Shown here: positions 33,308-42,722 of the stretch, piece by piece
Layout: every line of letters starts with the position of its first letter
Numbering within the stretch: the first letter of the stretch is position 1
DNA from: Planctomycetota bacterium
GTDB lineage: Bacteria > Planctomycetota > Phycisphaerae > Sedimentisphaerales > Anaerobacaceae
Length of the DNA stretch: 47,354 bases
Assembly (NCBI GenBank): GCA_019456195.1
Contig: VRUK01000038.1
Span: forward strand, 1 to 47,354
Reading direction: 5' to 3'
Notes under the pieces: generated by a model
The model's database searches: none
The model's input: only the letters and a program-made list of their open reading frames with translations
Told to the model about the DNA's origin: nothing
Program-made: the position numbers and the translations under genes

Positions 33308-36307
33308 ATGAGCAGGCACAAGCACCATAAAGAATTCTGCATTGGGTTGTTCATACTCATTTGCTCTCTGTCTGAAAGCCACCAATTACATGCAGCGAAC
33401 AAGCGTACAAATGCGTTGCCTGAAAATCTTGCCCGAAAGGCAAGAATCACTGCTGACTCGGAATATAGCCATGACTATCAGGCAAAATATGTGGCTGACG
33501 GGGACATTCCCACAGCCGGCAGTCAGAAAGATTTGCGACGTGCCTGGTGTGTTGATGGATCTGCCAACAGGAATCGGGCACAGATCCGTTTTGAATGGGC
33601 CCAGCCTGTTGCCGTCGCGGAGATAGTCTATTACGGCCGTACTGCCTGGCAAATTAGAGAGTGTTGGAAAGAATACGAGGTTTTCTCGGGTGGTGCGATT
33701 GAGCCCATTCTGAAAGGCAAATTCGATGTGAAGCATGGCCCGCAGCGAATGCTATTGGACCAACCCGTACTTACCAAAAACCTTGTTATTCGGTTTACGA
33801 GTTCTTATGGCGGTTCAAACCCCGGGGCTTCAGAGATTAAGATTTATCCATCCAGACTGTCAGAGACAGCATTCCAACAGTTGGAAAAGAAAGCACATCC
33901 GCCTTCACAGGACGCACACCGTACCGATAAAGTGAATCGCGAGAAGCTGCGTCAACTCATACTGGATTGCAGAAAAGAGCATGGAGCGTCCTATCGGCAA
34001 TACGAAAAACATCTGTCAGATTTTGAGAGACTGCGATCGCCTGACGAAAATGTCCAGAGAGAACTGTCCGAACTCCAGCGGGCCGTTCTTCTGTTCGATG
34101 TAGATAAGCTGCTGGCCATCAAGCGCCATGAAATAAATGCCTCCCACGTCTATACATATCACTACGAAGGATTCAGGGCTGGCGGCGGACTGTATGTCTT
34201 TGATGCACATAATCTGGAAAAGGAGCCTGTCGAGTTGGTTTCCACTCCCACCGGCCAAATTTTAGATTGCGACCTTTCTTATGATGGGAAAGTAGTCCTG
34301 TTCAGTTGGAGAAAAAAGGAAGATGAAGGATACCACATTTGGACCATCCGTGTGGATGGAACTCAACTGAAACAGATTACCAACGGGCCATGGCATGACT
34401 ATAATTGCTGTTGGCTTCCTGACGGTGGGATTGCCTTTTTGAGTTCGCGCTCCCCCCAGTTTGCCTACTGCTGGCACGCTCCGGTTGGTGTGGTATATCG
34501 GATGAACGCGGATGGGACAAATATCCGCAAGATTTCAGCCAATTACCTCAATGATTTTACTCCATACGTACTGCGCGATGGACGAATCATATACAGTCGC
34601 TGGGAATATGTAGATAAACCTGCCATTCCAATCCAAAGCCTCTGGACGATTAATCCCGATGGTACGAATCTATCGATGTATTTTGGCAATGGAGTGATAT
34701 CACCCGGTACGTTCATGGAGCCGCGGCAAATCCCCGGTACCGATAAAATCATCTGTACCATGACCGGCCACAATGGTCCTACGCGTGGAGCCATCGGGAT
34801 TATTGATCGATCTAAGGGGCTGAATGCTCAGGCGGCTATCCAAAATATTACTCCCGATGTTTACATTCCCCCCGTGAATGAAGGAAACGGTAATACGCCC
34901 GACCCCAAACCTTATAGCTGCCCGTTGCCATTGGATTGCGAGCGATTCCTTGTCTCTGCCTGCGGGCCTGTATTGGTAAGAACAATTTCCGGATATTGTC
35001 AATCGTTGGCTTTGCCAACTCCGGATAATGACATGCAATATTTTTGTGCCCAGCCGATACGACCCAGATCACGGCCTCCTGCAATTGCTTCTACGCTAAA
35101 TGCTTATTCCAGCGAAAAAGAATATGCTTATATATATTTGCAGGATGTTTATAAAGGCTTGGAACCCCATGTAAAACGGGGTCAGATCAAGCGAATCCGC
35201 ATAGTCCAGGAAATGTCAAAAACTGTTAGGATCGATCCCAGCCTGCGGGCATTTGGCTTTCAATTTCCAGTGATTTCCTGCGGCGCCACCTATGCCGGTA
35301 AAAAGGTTTTAGGAGAAGTTGACGTTGAGCCGGATGGTTCTGCTTATTTCCGTGTCCCGGCCTGTGTTCCGATTTATTTTATGGTTTTGGATGAAAAAGG
35401 CCGGGCCTTACAAAGAATGCGAAGCTTTACGCACCTCATGCCCGGCGAGACACAGGGCTGTATCGGCTGTCATGAACACCGACGCCAGGCTCCTCCAGCG
35501 CAGCGTGGACTTGCTTATGAGAGTTTGCCCAAAGAACTGGAAAAGCCGGAATGGGGGGTCCTTGGTTTTGATTATTCGCGAATAGTTCAGCCGATACTGG
35601 ACGAACATTGTGCCGAGTGCCACAATCCTGTCGAACCTTCCGGAGAAATAGACCTTACCGGCGGCAAAACAGATTACTTTAATGTTTCGTATGATGTTCT
35701 GGCTCGGGATAATCAAGGCCGAAAAGGCAGTCCGTATGTCAGTTGGATTCCTACCTACAATGGTCATGAGCAAAATATTCTGGAAGTTACTCCTCTGGCC
35801 TGGGGATCGCCACAAAGTAAGCTGGCAGAGGTGGTTCTTTCCGGCCATCCCGACAGCAACAATAAACCACGAATTCGATTAGACGAGAAAAGTCAGCGGC
35901 GCATTCTCGCCTGGATCGACTTAAATGTTCCTTATTACGGATCAAGCGAGACTGCTTACCCGGAAAAAATAGGCTGTCGCAGGATTTGTCCCGAGAATTT
36001 GGACAATGTGCTGGCTGAGGTATCCGGACGGCGTTGCAGTCAATGTCATCAGGATGGTAAAATTCCCCGCCGCGAGTGGATTCGTATTACCGAGCCGGAG
36101 TTTAATAATTTCCTGCTTGCCCCGCTCGCCAAATCTGAGGGAGGAAACGAAAAGTGTGGGAAGGTTGTTTTTGCTGATAAATCTGACCAGGATTATCAGG
36201 CTATACTTGCAACTTTTAAGCCGGTTATAAAGATGTTGAATCAAACTCCCAGGATGGATATGCCGGGCGGCCGACCGGCGCCCGACTTATGTAGAGTATG
36301 TCAATAA
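33308..36307 (+). CDS. Exported HzsA-like multi-domain heme protein
   Basis: The 999-residue protein opens with a Sec-type signal (GLFILICSLSESHQLHA). A discoidin/F5-8C-like domain follows (about residues 40-180), then a helical linker. A TolB/PD40-like propeller comes next (LSYDGKVVLFSWRK, GPWHDYNCCWLPDGGIAF, LRDGRIIYSRWEY). The following segment (IDPSLRAFGFQFPVIS to VPACVPIYFMVLDEKG) resembles the middle domain of hydrazine synthase alpha. c-type heme motifs CxxCH lie at C718, C768 and C910. A fourth, CRVCQ, at the extreme C terminus has lost its His. Planctomycetes that are not anammox bacteria also carry such proteins, so this does not imply hydrazine synthesis. It is probably periplasmic and redox-active. 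It heads a gene row with a CBM9-like protein and a FIST lipoprotein. Confidence 0.8.
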   Translation: MSRHKHHKEFCIGLFILICSLSESHQLHAANKRTNALPENLARKARITADSEYSHDYQAKYVADGDIPTAGSQKDLRRAWCVDGSANRNRAQIRFEWAQPVAVAEIVYYGRTAWQIRECWKEYEVFSGGAIEPILKGKFDVKHGPQRMLLDQPVLTKNLVIRFTSSYGGSNPGASEIKIYPSRLSETAFQQLEKKAHPPSQDAHRTDKVNREKLRQLILDCRKEHGASYRQYEKHLSDFERLRSPDENVQRELSELQRAVLLFDVDKLLAIKRHEINASHVYTYHYEGFRAGGGLYVFDAHNLEKEPVELVSTPTGQILDCDLSYDGKVVLFSWRKKEDEGYHIWTIRVDGTQLKQITNGPWHDYNCCWLPDGGIAFLSSRSPQFAYCWHAPVGVVYRMNADGTNIRKISANYLNDFTPYVLRDGRIIYSRWEYVDKPAIPIQSLWTINPDGTNLSMYFGNGVISPGTFMEPRQIPGTDKIICTMTGHNGPTRGAIGIIDRSKGLNAQAAIQNITPDVYIPPVNEGNGNTPDPKPYSCPLPLDCERFLVSACGPVLVRTISGYCQSLALPTPDNDMQYFCAQPIRPRSRPPAIASTLNAYSSEKEYAYIYLQDVYKGLEPHVKRGQIKRIRIVQEMSKTVRIDPSLRAFGFQFPVISCGATYAGKKVLGEVDVEPDGSAYFRVPACVPIYFMVLDEKGRALQRMRSFTHLMPGETQGCIGCHEHRRQAPPAQRGLAYESLPKELEKPEWGVLGFDYSRIVQPILDEHCAECHNPVEPSGEIDLTGGKTDYFNVSYDVLARDNQGRKGSPYVSWIPTYNGHEQNILEVTPLAWGSPQSKLAEVVLSGHPDSNNKPRIRLDEKSQRRILAWIDLNVPYYGSSETAYPEKIGCRRICPENLDNVLAEVSGRRCSQCHQDGKIPRREWIRITEPEFNNFLLAPLAKSEGGNEKCGKVVFADKSDQDYQAILATFKPVIKMLNQTPRMDMPGGRPAPDLCRVCQ

Positions 36308-36351
36308 TATATCATGTTTGACAAATCTGATAGTGTCCGAAAGGTTGCAAT

Positions 36352-37413
36352 GTGATATGTCGTCTTGTCCAAATTGTTCTCTTGATAGTTTTAACTACCG
36401 GTACGTTATGTTTCGCTGCAAACGATACAGCATTTAATACTCACATTTTAGTGCGTGCCGAGAACTTCACTGTCCCACCGGCAACCGGGCCATTGACACA
36501 TATTCTGGTTCGAAATCTGCATGATACTTCGCATACGGTTACTGTTCAGCCGAGATTCCCTGACGGCTGGCAATGGACTCCGAAACATCGTACAGTAACA
36601 ATAGAACCTAATCAGGTAAAACGTTTGCCTTTCACAATTGATAAGGCTGCTAATGTTGAATCGAATAAGTATCCTGTCGAAATAACAGTCCTCAGCGGTT
36701 CCGACAAGTCTGTTTACCGGCAAAACGTAGTTTGTGCGAGCGCGCCTTATTTCAAACCGAAGATCGATGGTAACTTCAAAGACTGGTCAAAGGCAATCCC
36801 GGTAACTTTTATAACGGCCGGCAAAAAAACCATCGTAAACACATACTGGAGCAAGCGTCATTTCTACCTGTACGTGCAGGTAGAGGAAGACAAGCTATAT
36901 AGTTACAAGAAAAAAGCCGCCCTGATTGATGCGGTACAGTTTGCTCTGGCGCCATGCAATGCCGTAACAGCATCCGTGGCAGAAGCAAAAGCACAAAGAT
37001 ACGAGTTCCTGATTGTCGATTCGGCAGGCTTCCTTGCGAAGGACAAGTGCTTTTGTTTAATCAAACCCGGGCTCGCGTTGTCAGTGACGCAGCTGCGAAG
37101 AAGTCTTGAGAGGCTTGAGATAAAAGAGGCTCAGGCAGTTGTCAAAAGAAAGGGCCGAACTACACACTATGAATGTGCAATCCCATTTGCCGTGATGCCG
37201 GCAATCAAGCCCGATGTGGGCAGAGAGATTAGCTTTTCCGTTCTTGTGCACGATCCGGACGGAACCGGTATTCGCGATTGGGGCAAGGCTGCCGGGCTTT
37301 GGCCTGGGCAGCGCAATTGGTTTGCATGGTGTGCATGGGACCCGGTAAAATGGACCGGCGAAGCACCTTATGACAGTAAGATTGAATTGGGACTATGTTC
37401 CTCGAAATATTAG
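36352..37413 (+). CDS. Exported CBM9/DOMON-like protein
   Basis: This 353-residue protein has a Sec signal (IVLLIVLTTGTLCFA). An Ig-like domain follows (HILVRNLHDTSHTVTV, YPVEITVLSG), at about residues 30-130. A carbohydrate-binding family 9-like sandwich comes next, shown by KIDGNFKDWSKAIPV and HYECAIPFAVM and the closing GLWPG. CBM9-like domains in secreted planctomycete proteins bind sugars or, in DOMON form, heme. The start is a GTG at 36352 with AAAGG upstream. It follows the heme protein after 44 bases, so the two are probably in one operon, and a role beside it in the periplasm is likely. No catalytic residues are seen. Confidence 0.65.
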   Translation: MICRLVQIVLLIVLTTGTLCFAANDTAFNTHILVRAENFTVPPATGPLTHILVRNLHDTSHTVTVQPRFPDGWQWTPKHRTVTIEPNQVKRLPFTIDKAANVESNKYPVEITVLSGSDKSVYRQNVVCASAPYFKPKIDGNFKDWSKAIPVTFITAGKKTIVNTYWSKRHFYLYVQVEEDKLYSYKKKAALIDAVQFALAPCNAVTASVAEAKAQRYEFLIVDSAGFLAKDKCFCLIKPGLALSVTQLRRSLERLEIKEAQAVVKRKGRTTHYECAIPFAVMPAIKPDVGREISFSVLVHDPDGTGIRDWGKAAGLWPGQRNWFAWCAWDPVKWTGEAPYDSKIELGLCSSKY

Positions 37414-37455
37414 GATAATGGAGACAAACATCAGTTATATTTAAAGGAGGTTCTT

Positions 37456-38511
37456 ATGCGTAACAAAATTTCTCAATCCAACACTTTTGCCGTTTTGTCG
37501 TATATAATTTGTGTAATGCTTTTCGCGGGATGCGCGGTCAATGAGACCTATGTCTCCTCTGATGCCAAATCGGGAGGTTCGATAGTAACCAGTGTTGCTT
37601 CTTCGCAGAATGCCGATCCGTTCCAGGCGGGCAAACAGGCCGCTGAAACGCTTCGAGAACAAATGGGGCAAGTCCAGCCTCATACAGTAGTATTGACCGA
37701 ATGTTTTGAAGATGAAGCTCAGAAGAGGCGAGTGCTAAAAGGCGTATGCGCAGTCTTTCCGAAGGATATTGTCTTTGGCTTTTCAACCTACGGTTCATTC
37801 GCTCAAGAGGGCTGCCTTGACCTGGATTCTGTTTCTCTGCTGGGTATTGGTGGCCGAGGAATTGCTACTGCTGCGGCGCTCAGGCGTAATTTAGGGATTG
37901 CGGGTCTGACCATGGAAGAGAACGAAGACGAACTTTCACGGCGTTTGCGAACCGGCGGCGCCGAACTGACTGACAGGCTTTACCGCGGACCCGATGATCG
38001 TCTCCTGCTAATTATGGCCGATGCTCACTCTCCGAAGAATCAGTTCCTTCTCGAAGGCGCCCAGGAAGTAATGGGCAGGGATTTTCCCATCACCGGTGGT
38101 TCAGCGAATAAAAACGCAGGCCAGACATTCATATATTTCCAGGGTCAAATGTATTCCGACAGCGCTATTGCTCTGCTCTTGTCCGGTGATTTCGATGTTT
38201 CCCTCTCGGGCAGGCAGGCAAGAGAAAACGCAAAGGTGATATCATCAGCCGCTGAAAGTGCCGCTGAGGCACTGAATGGTATGAAGTCAAAGCCGTTTTC
38301 CGTACTGGCTTTCAACTGTGCCGGTCGCAAAGGAAAACTGAATAATATAGCTGATGAACTGGCGGCAATCAAAAGTGTTATAGGAAACGATATCCCGCTT
38401 TTTGGGGCATACTGTGCCGGTGAGATCGGTCCGGCCGATGTTGCCGGTAAGGAGACGACTGTTAGCAGTGGTGTTGGCTGGCATGTAATGTTTACAGTCC
38501 TGGGTCGATAG
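37456..38511 (+). CDS. FIST-domain lipoprotein
   Basis: The 351-residue protein has a lipobox, LFAGC (Cys26), then FIST N and C sensory domains. Recognisable pieces are DIVFGFSTYGSFAQEG, PITGGSANKNAGQTFIYF and SVLAFNCAGRKGKL, with IPLFGAYCAGEIGP at the end. FIST domains usually sense small ligands such as amino acids and are found fused to kinases or chemoreceptors. Here the domain stands alone on a lipoprotein, so any signal would have to pass to another protein. AAAGGAGG lies just before the ATG. It follows the CBM9-like gene after 42 bases and is probably co-transcribed with it. Confidence 0.85.
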   Translation: MRNKISQSNTFAVLSYIICVMLFAGCAVNETYVSSDAKSGGSIVTSVASSQNADPFQAGKQAAETLREQMGQVQPHTVVLTECFEDEAQKRRVLKGVCAVFPKDIVFGFSTYGSFAQEGCLDLDSVSLLGIGGRGIATAAALRRNLGIAGLTMEENEDELSRRLRTGGAELTDRLYRGPDDRLLLIMADAHSPKNQFLLEGAQEVMGRDFPITGGSANKNAGQTFIYFQGQMYSDSAIALLLSGDFDVSLSGRQARENAKVISSAAESAAEALNGMKSKPFSVLAFNCAGRKGKLNNIADELAAIKSVIGNDIPLFGAYCAGEIGPADVAGKETTVSSGVGWHVMFTVLGR

Positions 38512-38737
38512 GGTGCAGTTCGTATCCCCGCTATCGCATCACAAGGCTACCGCTGACATCTACCGTGACACCGGTCATTGAATCTCTACGAGCCAGGCCT
38601 GTCAAGTCTCTATATTTCTTGGTGCAACACCGATGGATCGCTTGTTATGCACCAAATCAATCAACATTTGCGATATTTATTCAACTCCTGCTCTCCCGAC
38701 TTGCGGTACCTGCATCTAAACGGTAAAATAGTCCTTT

Positions 38738-41700
38738 ATGTCATACTTGCTAAAGTTGATGTTGCTTGTTTGTCTCTGTGTTTGGCTTGGTGAATACGTG
38801 CGAAGCACCGCTGCCGAGGAGTCATCGGATCCTTATGCCCGACAGGTCGCAGAGCAGACGGCCAGGCTGCACTCGCACTCGGAACACACGCGCGCCGGTG
38901 CCGCCGAGGCGTTGGGATTTCTCAGGGCCTACGATGCCGAAGAATCGCTAATCGAACGGCTGTTCGACAAATCGGCGTATGTACGCCGCCAGGCGGCAAT
39001 GTCGCTCGCCTGGTGTGGAAGTCGCAAAGCAATTACTCCCCTGCTCGACGCTCTCGAAGATGCGGATGCAGTTACCAGGCAGGCGACGCACGTTGCGCTG
39101 ACCAACCTAACCGGCATGGAATTCCCATTCGATACGATGGCGCCGTCGTCAAAACGCACAGCTCAGATCACCGTATGGCGCGACTGGTGGAAAACAGTCC
39201 CATCGGACCGGCCGCCGGCAGAAGTGATCGAGCTAATCGAAGGTTGGAAACACCAACCGCATGGCGGGTCGGTGACGGTCTCCTCGACTTACAGGGGATC
39301 GCCCGACGTACTGACCGATGGTCTCTTCGGGCCGGGATTCTGGCAGACTAAAAACGTTCCCTTCCCGCAGTGGTGCACTATCGACTTGGGACGGCCCCAG
39401 CAGATTTCTCGGGTTACCATCCACCAGTACGGTCAGCGTTTTGTGTTGACCAACTACGAACTCGCCACCAGCTTGGATAACAAAACTTTCGAGGTCGTTG
39501 AAAGAAAAAAGGAAAGAACGCCGGTCACGCTGGCAACCACGTTTTCGCCGCGTCTCGCCCGGTACGTGCGCATCACCAGCTACGGCTCAGTCAATCCGAC
39601 CTATCCCACTACGTTTCTGGAAATCCAGATCGGCAGTGGCAGCAGTAGTGAGACAGCATCCATCGACTCCGTCATATGGAAGTGCGAGCGTGGCCTCCGT
39701 GCTTTGGGCACACTCGGCGGTTCGGGCGCAACCGAGGCAATCCTGCGATGTTTGGGACCGCTCCCTCCTTCAGGCGGTGACTATCGTCCGATGGTTCGTG
39801 CGGGCATCCGATCTCTGGGGCGATTGCAGGACGAGGCTGGGTTCTCATACCTGCTGGAACTGCTCGAGAACACTTATTGGGCGCGATACGCCGCCGATGC
39901 GTTGGGTGATTTCGATGATCGGCGCGCCGGCCCAGCTTTGTTTGCAGCGTATCGAAAATACTGCAAACAGTTGGACGGAAGCGATCCCGGCGATCTTCCA
40001 CTGGACGACAAGATGGGTTTTCCTTCCGAAGATCGGATGCTCGAAAACCCCTACCACATAGCCTTTACGCTATGCCGTTTGCTTAGGGACTCTCCATCAG
40101 ACCGGGCCGCTCTGCGAGAGATAGCTCCTTTGGTAATGGCGAACCTGCCGAGTGACCACGACACCTTTCTGCTCTATGAGCCTGAGGTAGGGCACCTATT
40201 AACACGGCATCTGCTGGAGCTATCGGGCTTGCGCCGACAAGCGTGTGAGCATGCCTTCGAACTGCTGGGGCAACCTCGACGATTCCCAAAACCGCGCCAG
40301 GCTCGGCAATGGCCTCAATTCTATGCCGGTCGGATGGCGACTTGGCTGCCTGCGGTTTGCACTGAAATGGAAGATGTACCTAGGTTGCTCGCTCTGCTGA
40401 GGCACGAAGATGGCTGGGTGCGGCTAAACGCATCCAAAACACTCGCGTGGCTCGGTGACAAACGTGCCATTGATCCGATTGCGGAGATACTGGCACAAGC
40501 GAAAGCCGAAGCCGAATACGGCTACACCGGAACCTTCAAGGACGAGGAATACAACGACCCGGCGCCGCGCTGGCGGCAAGGCCTCATACGTGCTCTTGGA
40601 CTGCTGGGTGCCCACCAGCACACAGACCTCATCGTTCAGATACTTGAGGATGAAGGCTCCGTTTTGGAAGTCCGGCACGCCGCAGCCGAAGCGCTGGCGG
40701 ATATGGGCAACGAGACAGCGAAACTCGCTTTGAAACGAGCGGCGCGAAATCATCCTTTCCACAGTACGCGTCTTGTGGCAAGAGATGCCCTGCGCCTTCT
40801 CGAAGGGCCGCCGGACGAGATGGGCCCCAGGGCATATGACAAACCCGTTGTAGTACCTGAAAGTGCATCTGGCGATTCGGGATTCGAGGCTGTTGTCTTT
40901 ATCAAAGGCGACAACAGCATCCCGAACACGATCGGCACGGTCGAACAGGCTGATCGCTGGCGGCAGACATACGCCGTGACCGATTCTGGTCCTGCCTACC
41001 GGCCCGGACGAAACCTTTACGTTCTGAGCCCCGCTCGACCCGACGGCACGGTGACACCACTGACTCGCTTTAGAGACGGCTATGTCGCCGAGCCTGAACT
41101 CTCCTGGGATGGCAAATATGTGATCTTTACTTATCGCGGCCAGGAAGATCCGTGGTGGCATATCTATCGCATCAACGCCGATGGCTCGGAGCTTGAACAG
41201 CTTACCCATGGACCCTATCACGATGTCGGGCCGGCTTATCTGCCGGATGGTCGAATCGTCTTTACATCGAGTCGTGCAGGTATCCGTGATGAGTATCACG
41301 GATATCCATGCACTTCCCTGCACGTGATGAATCCCGACGGCATGGATATTCACCCGATAGCCACAAACATCGGCAGGGACAATGAACCGGCGGTACTGCT
41401 CGACGGACGAGTTGTGTTCAGCCGCCTGGAAGTCTTCTATTCCCGCAACAAAACCGAATTAACACTTCACGCCGCCAATCCCGACGGGACGCGGGACATA
41501 GTGATTTACGGCCCGGAGCGAAGGGTATTTTGGCGCGACCTCGATCACGGCCCCAAGACTCCGGCTGACGGTCAGGAAGCTCCACTGACACATCGCGTTC
41601 TGCGAATGACTCAGCCTCAGCCGATGCCCGACGGCCAGCGCATAGTGGTGGTAACACAGGGAGGATTGACGCTCGTAGGTCCGAACCGATACGCAGAGCA

Positions 41701-42490
41701 AATCATCACACCCGACAACAAGACACGCTCCTACACTACTCCGTTTCCCCTGCCGGACGGGCGGATACTTTGCGCCTCCACCCTTAAGACACCAGACCGC
41801 ACCAAGGTCGATCTGGGTATCTACGTGTACGATCCACAGAGTAAGAAATTAACACTGCTCTACAACGATCCTTCCGCAGCCGATTTCGAGGCCCGCCCGA
41901 TAGTCGCACGCCCGCGTCCGCCAATTTTGGCCGGCAAGGAGCGGCATCATGGATACAGCGGTCACTTCGTGTGTGCCTCGGTCTATAAATCTCAGGAGAA
42001 GGATGTTGCCGCGCGAGGCCGGTTGATCCGCTTGGTGGAGGGTGTGCCTGTCGTGGCCCGCCACAGTACGCAGACCAATCTACACGAAGTCTGGAAAAAT
42101 CACGGCGGGACATTTGCCCGGGTGCTCGGCACGGCTCCGCTTGCCCCTGACGGTTCGTTCTTCGCCGAAGTGCCCGCCGACAGGCTGCTTCACTTCCAGG
42201 TACTCGACAGCAACCGTCGCGTACTCGGCAACCAGTTGACGTGGATCAATGTCCGAGCCGATGAGACCAAGTCCTGTGTAGGCTGTCACGAAATCCCGAA
42301 TACCGCTCCGTCGAATGATCGATTGCTTGTTAATAATCGACCGCTTGCAATGCGTCTGGGTCCCCTCAACTTCCTGCCTAAGGGGGATGAGTTCAAGTAC
42401 CGCGCCAAGGCCTGGTTCAAAGGCTCCCTGCCGCCTGAGATAGAGCTGCGGACTCGGACCGTTCGGGCCGTAAATCTCCTTGCACGGTAG
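38738..42490 (+). CDS. Exported HEAT/discoidin/HzsA-like heme protein
   Basis: This 1250-residue protein starts with a signal sequence (LLKLMLLVCLCVWLG; ATG at 38738, with ATG 38759 as alternative). HEAT repeats come first (GAAEALGFLRAYDAEESLIERL), then a discoidin-like domain (FPQWCTIDLGRPQQISRVTI, RLARYVRITSYG). A second HEAT block follows (LLALLRHEDGWVRLNASKTL). A TolB-like propeller (PELSWDGKYVIFTYRG, LPDGRIVFTSSR, LLDGRVVFSRLEV) and an HzsA-middle-like segment (PLAPDGSFFAEVPADRLLHFQVLDSN) complete it. It ends near one CxxCH (C1180, CVGCHE). It is a paralogue of the protein at 33308-36307 in its propeller and heme core, but has HEAT repeats in front and lacks the extra C-terminal heme region. 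Its function is unknown. Confidence 0.8.
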   Translation: MSYLLKLMLLVCLCVWLGEYVRSTAAEESSDPYARQVAEQTARLHSHSEHTRAGAAEALGFLRAYDAEESLIERLFDKSAYVRRQAAMSLAWCGSRKAITPLLDALEDADAVTRQATHVALTNLTGMEFPFDTMAPSSKRTAQITVWRDWWKTVPSDRPPAEVIELIEGWKHQPHGGSVTVSSTYRGSPDVLTDGLFGPGFWQTKNVPFPQWCTIDLGRPQQISRVTIHQYGQRFVLTNYELATSLDNKTFEVVERKKERTPVTLATTFSPRLARYVRITSYGSVNPTYPTTFLEIQIGSGSSSETASIDSVIWKCERGLRALGTLGGSGATEAILRCLGPLPPSGGDYRPMVRAGIRSLGRLQDEAGFSYLLELLENTYWARYAADALGDFDDRRAGPALFAAYRKYCKQLDGSDPGDLPLDDKMGFPSEDRMLENPYHIAFTLCRLLRDSPSDRAALREIAPLVMANLPSDHDTFLLYEPEVGHLLTRHLLELSGLRRQACEHAFELLGQPRRFPKPRQARQWPQFYAGRMATWLPAVCTEMEDVPRLLALLRHEDGWVRLNASKTLAWLGDKRAIDPIAEILAQAKAEAEYGYTGTFKDEEYNDPAPRWRQGLIRALGLLGAHQHTDLIVQILEDEGSVLEVRHAAAEALADMGNETAKLALKRAARNHPFHSTRLVARDALRLLEGPPDEMGPRAYDKPVVVPESASGDSGFEAVVFIKGDNSIPNTIGTVEQADRWRQTYAVTDSGPAYRPGRNLYVLSPARPDGTVTPLTRFRDGYVAEPELSWDGKYVIFTYRGQEDPWWHIYRINADGSELEQLTHGPYHDVGPAYLPDGRIVFTSSRAGIRDEYHGYPCTSLHVMNPDGMDIHPIATNIGRDNEPAVLLDGRVVFSRLEVFYSRNKTELTLHAANPDGTRDIVIYGPERRVFWRDLDHGPKTPADGQEAPLTHRVLRMTQPQPMPDGQRIVVVTQGGLTLVGPNRYAEQIITPDNKTRSYTTPFPLPDGRILCASTLKTPDRTKVDLGIYVYDPQSKKLTLLYNDPSAADFEARPIVARPRPPILAGKERHHGYSGHFVCASVYKSQEKDVAARGRLIRLVEGVPVVARHSTQTNLHEVWKNHGGTFARVLGTAPLAPDGSFFAEVPADRLLHFQVLDSNRRVLGNQLTWINVRADETKSCVGCHEIPNTAPSNDRLLVNNRPLAMRLGPLNFLPKGDEFKYRAKAWFKGSLPPEIELRTRTVRAVNLLAR

Positions 42491-42639
42491 TCAGATTGAG
42501 AAATCCGGTAAGTTGTAGGAGAAAGATTGATGAAGCTCTCGGCCTCCAAACAGTATCTTCTGTCAACAATATGGAGGTGTCGATATCCCCTGTGATTGAT
42601 ACATTTATTTCATCCGGGTGTTTTTCAGCGACTGAAAGA

Positions 42640-42700
42640 GGTGAATTTCCAAAGAATTCCGGCATTTTGTAGCTCATACTCAGACACCGACAACATAAAC
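42640..42700 (+). repeat. Dispersed intergenic repeat, partial copy 3
   Basis: GGTGAATTTCC, AAGAATTCCGGCATTTT and ATACTCAGACACCGACAAC match the right half of copy 2 (19337-19395). The left half of the repeat is absent. This copy lies between two convergent gene ends, so it cannot be a promoter for either. Confidence 0.55.
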
Positions 42701-42722
42701 GAAACACGTACTCAACTCCTCC

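Noticed and set aside
33308..42490. Anammox metabolism from the hydrazine-synthase-like proteins
   Set aside because: No beta/gamma subunit, hydrazine dehydrogenase or other anammox genes are present, and such domains are widespread in other planctomycetes.
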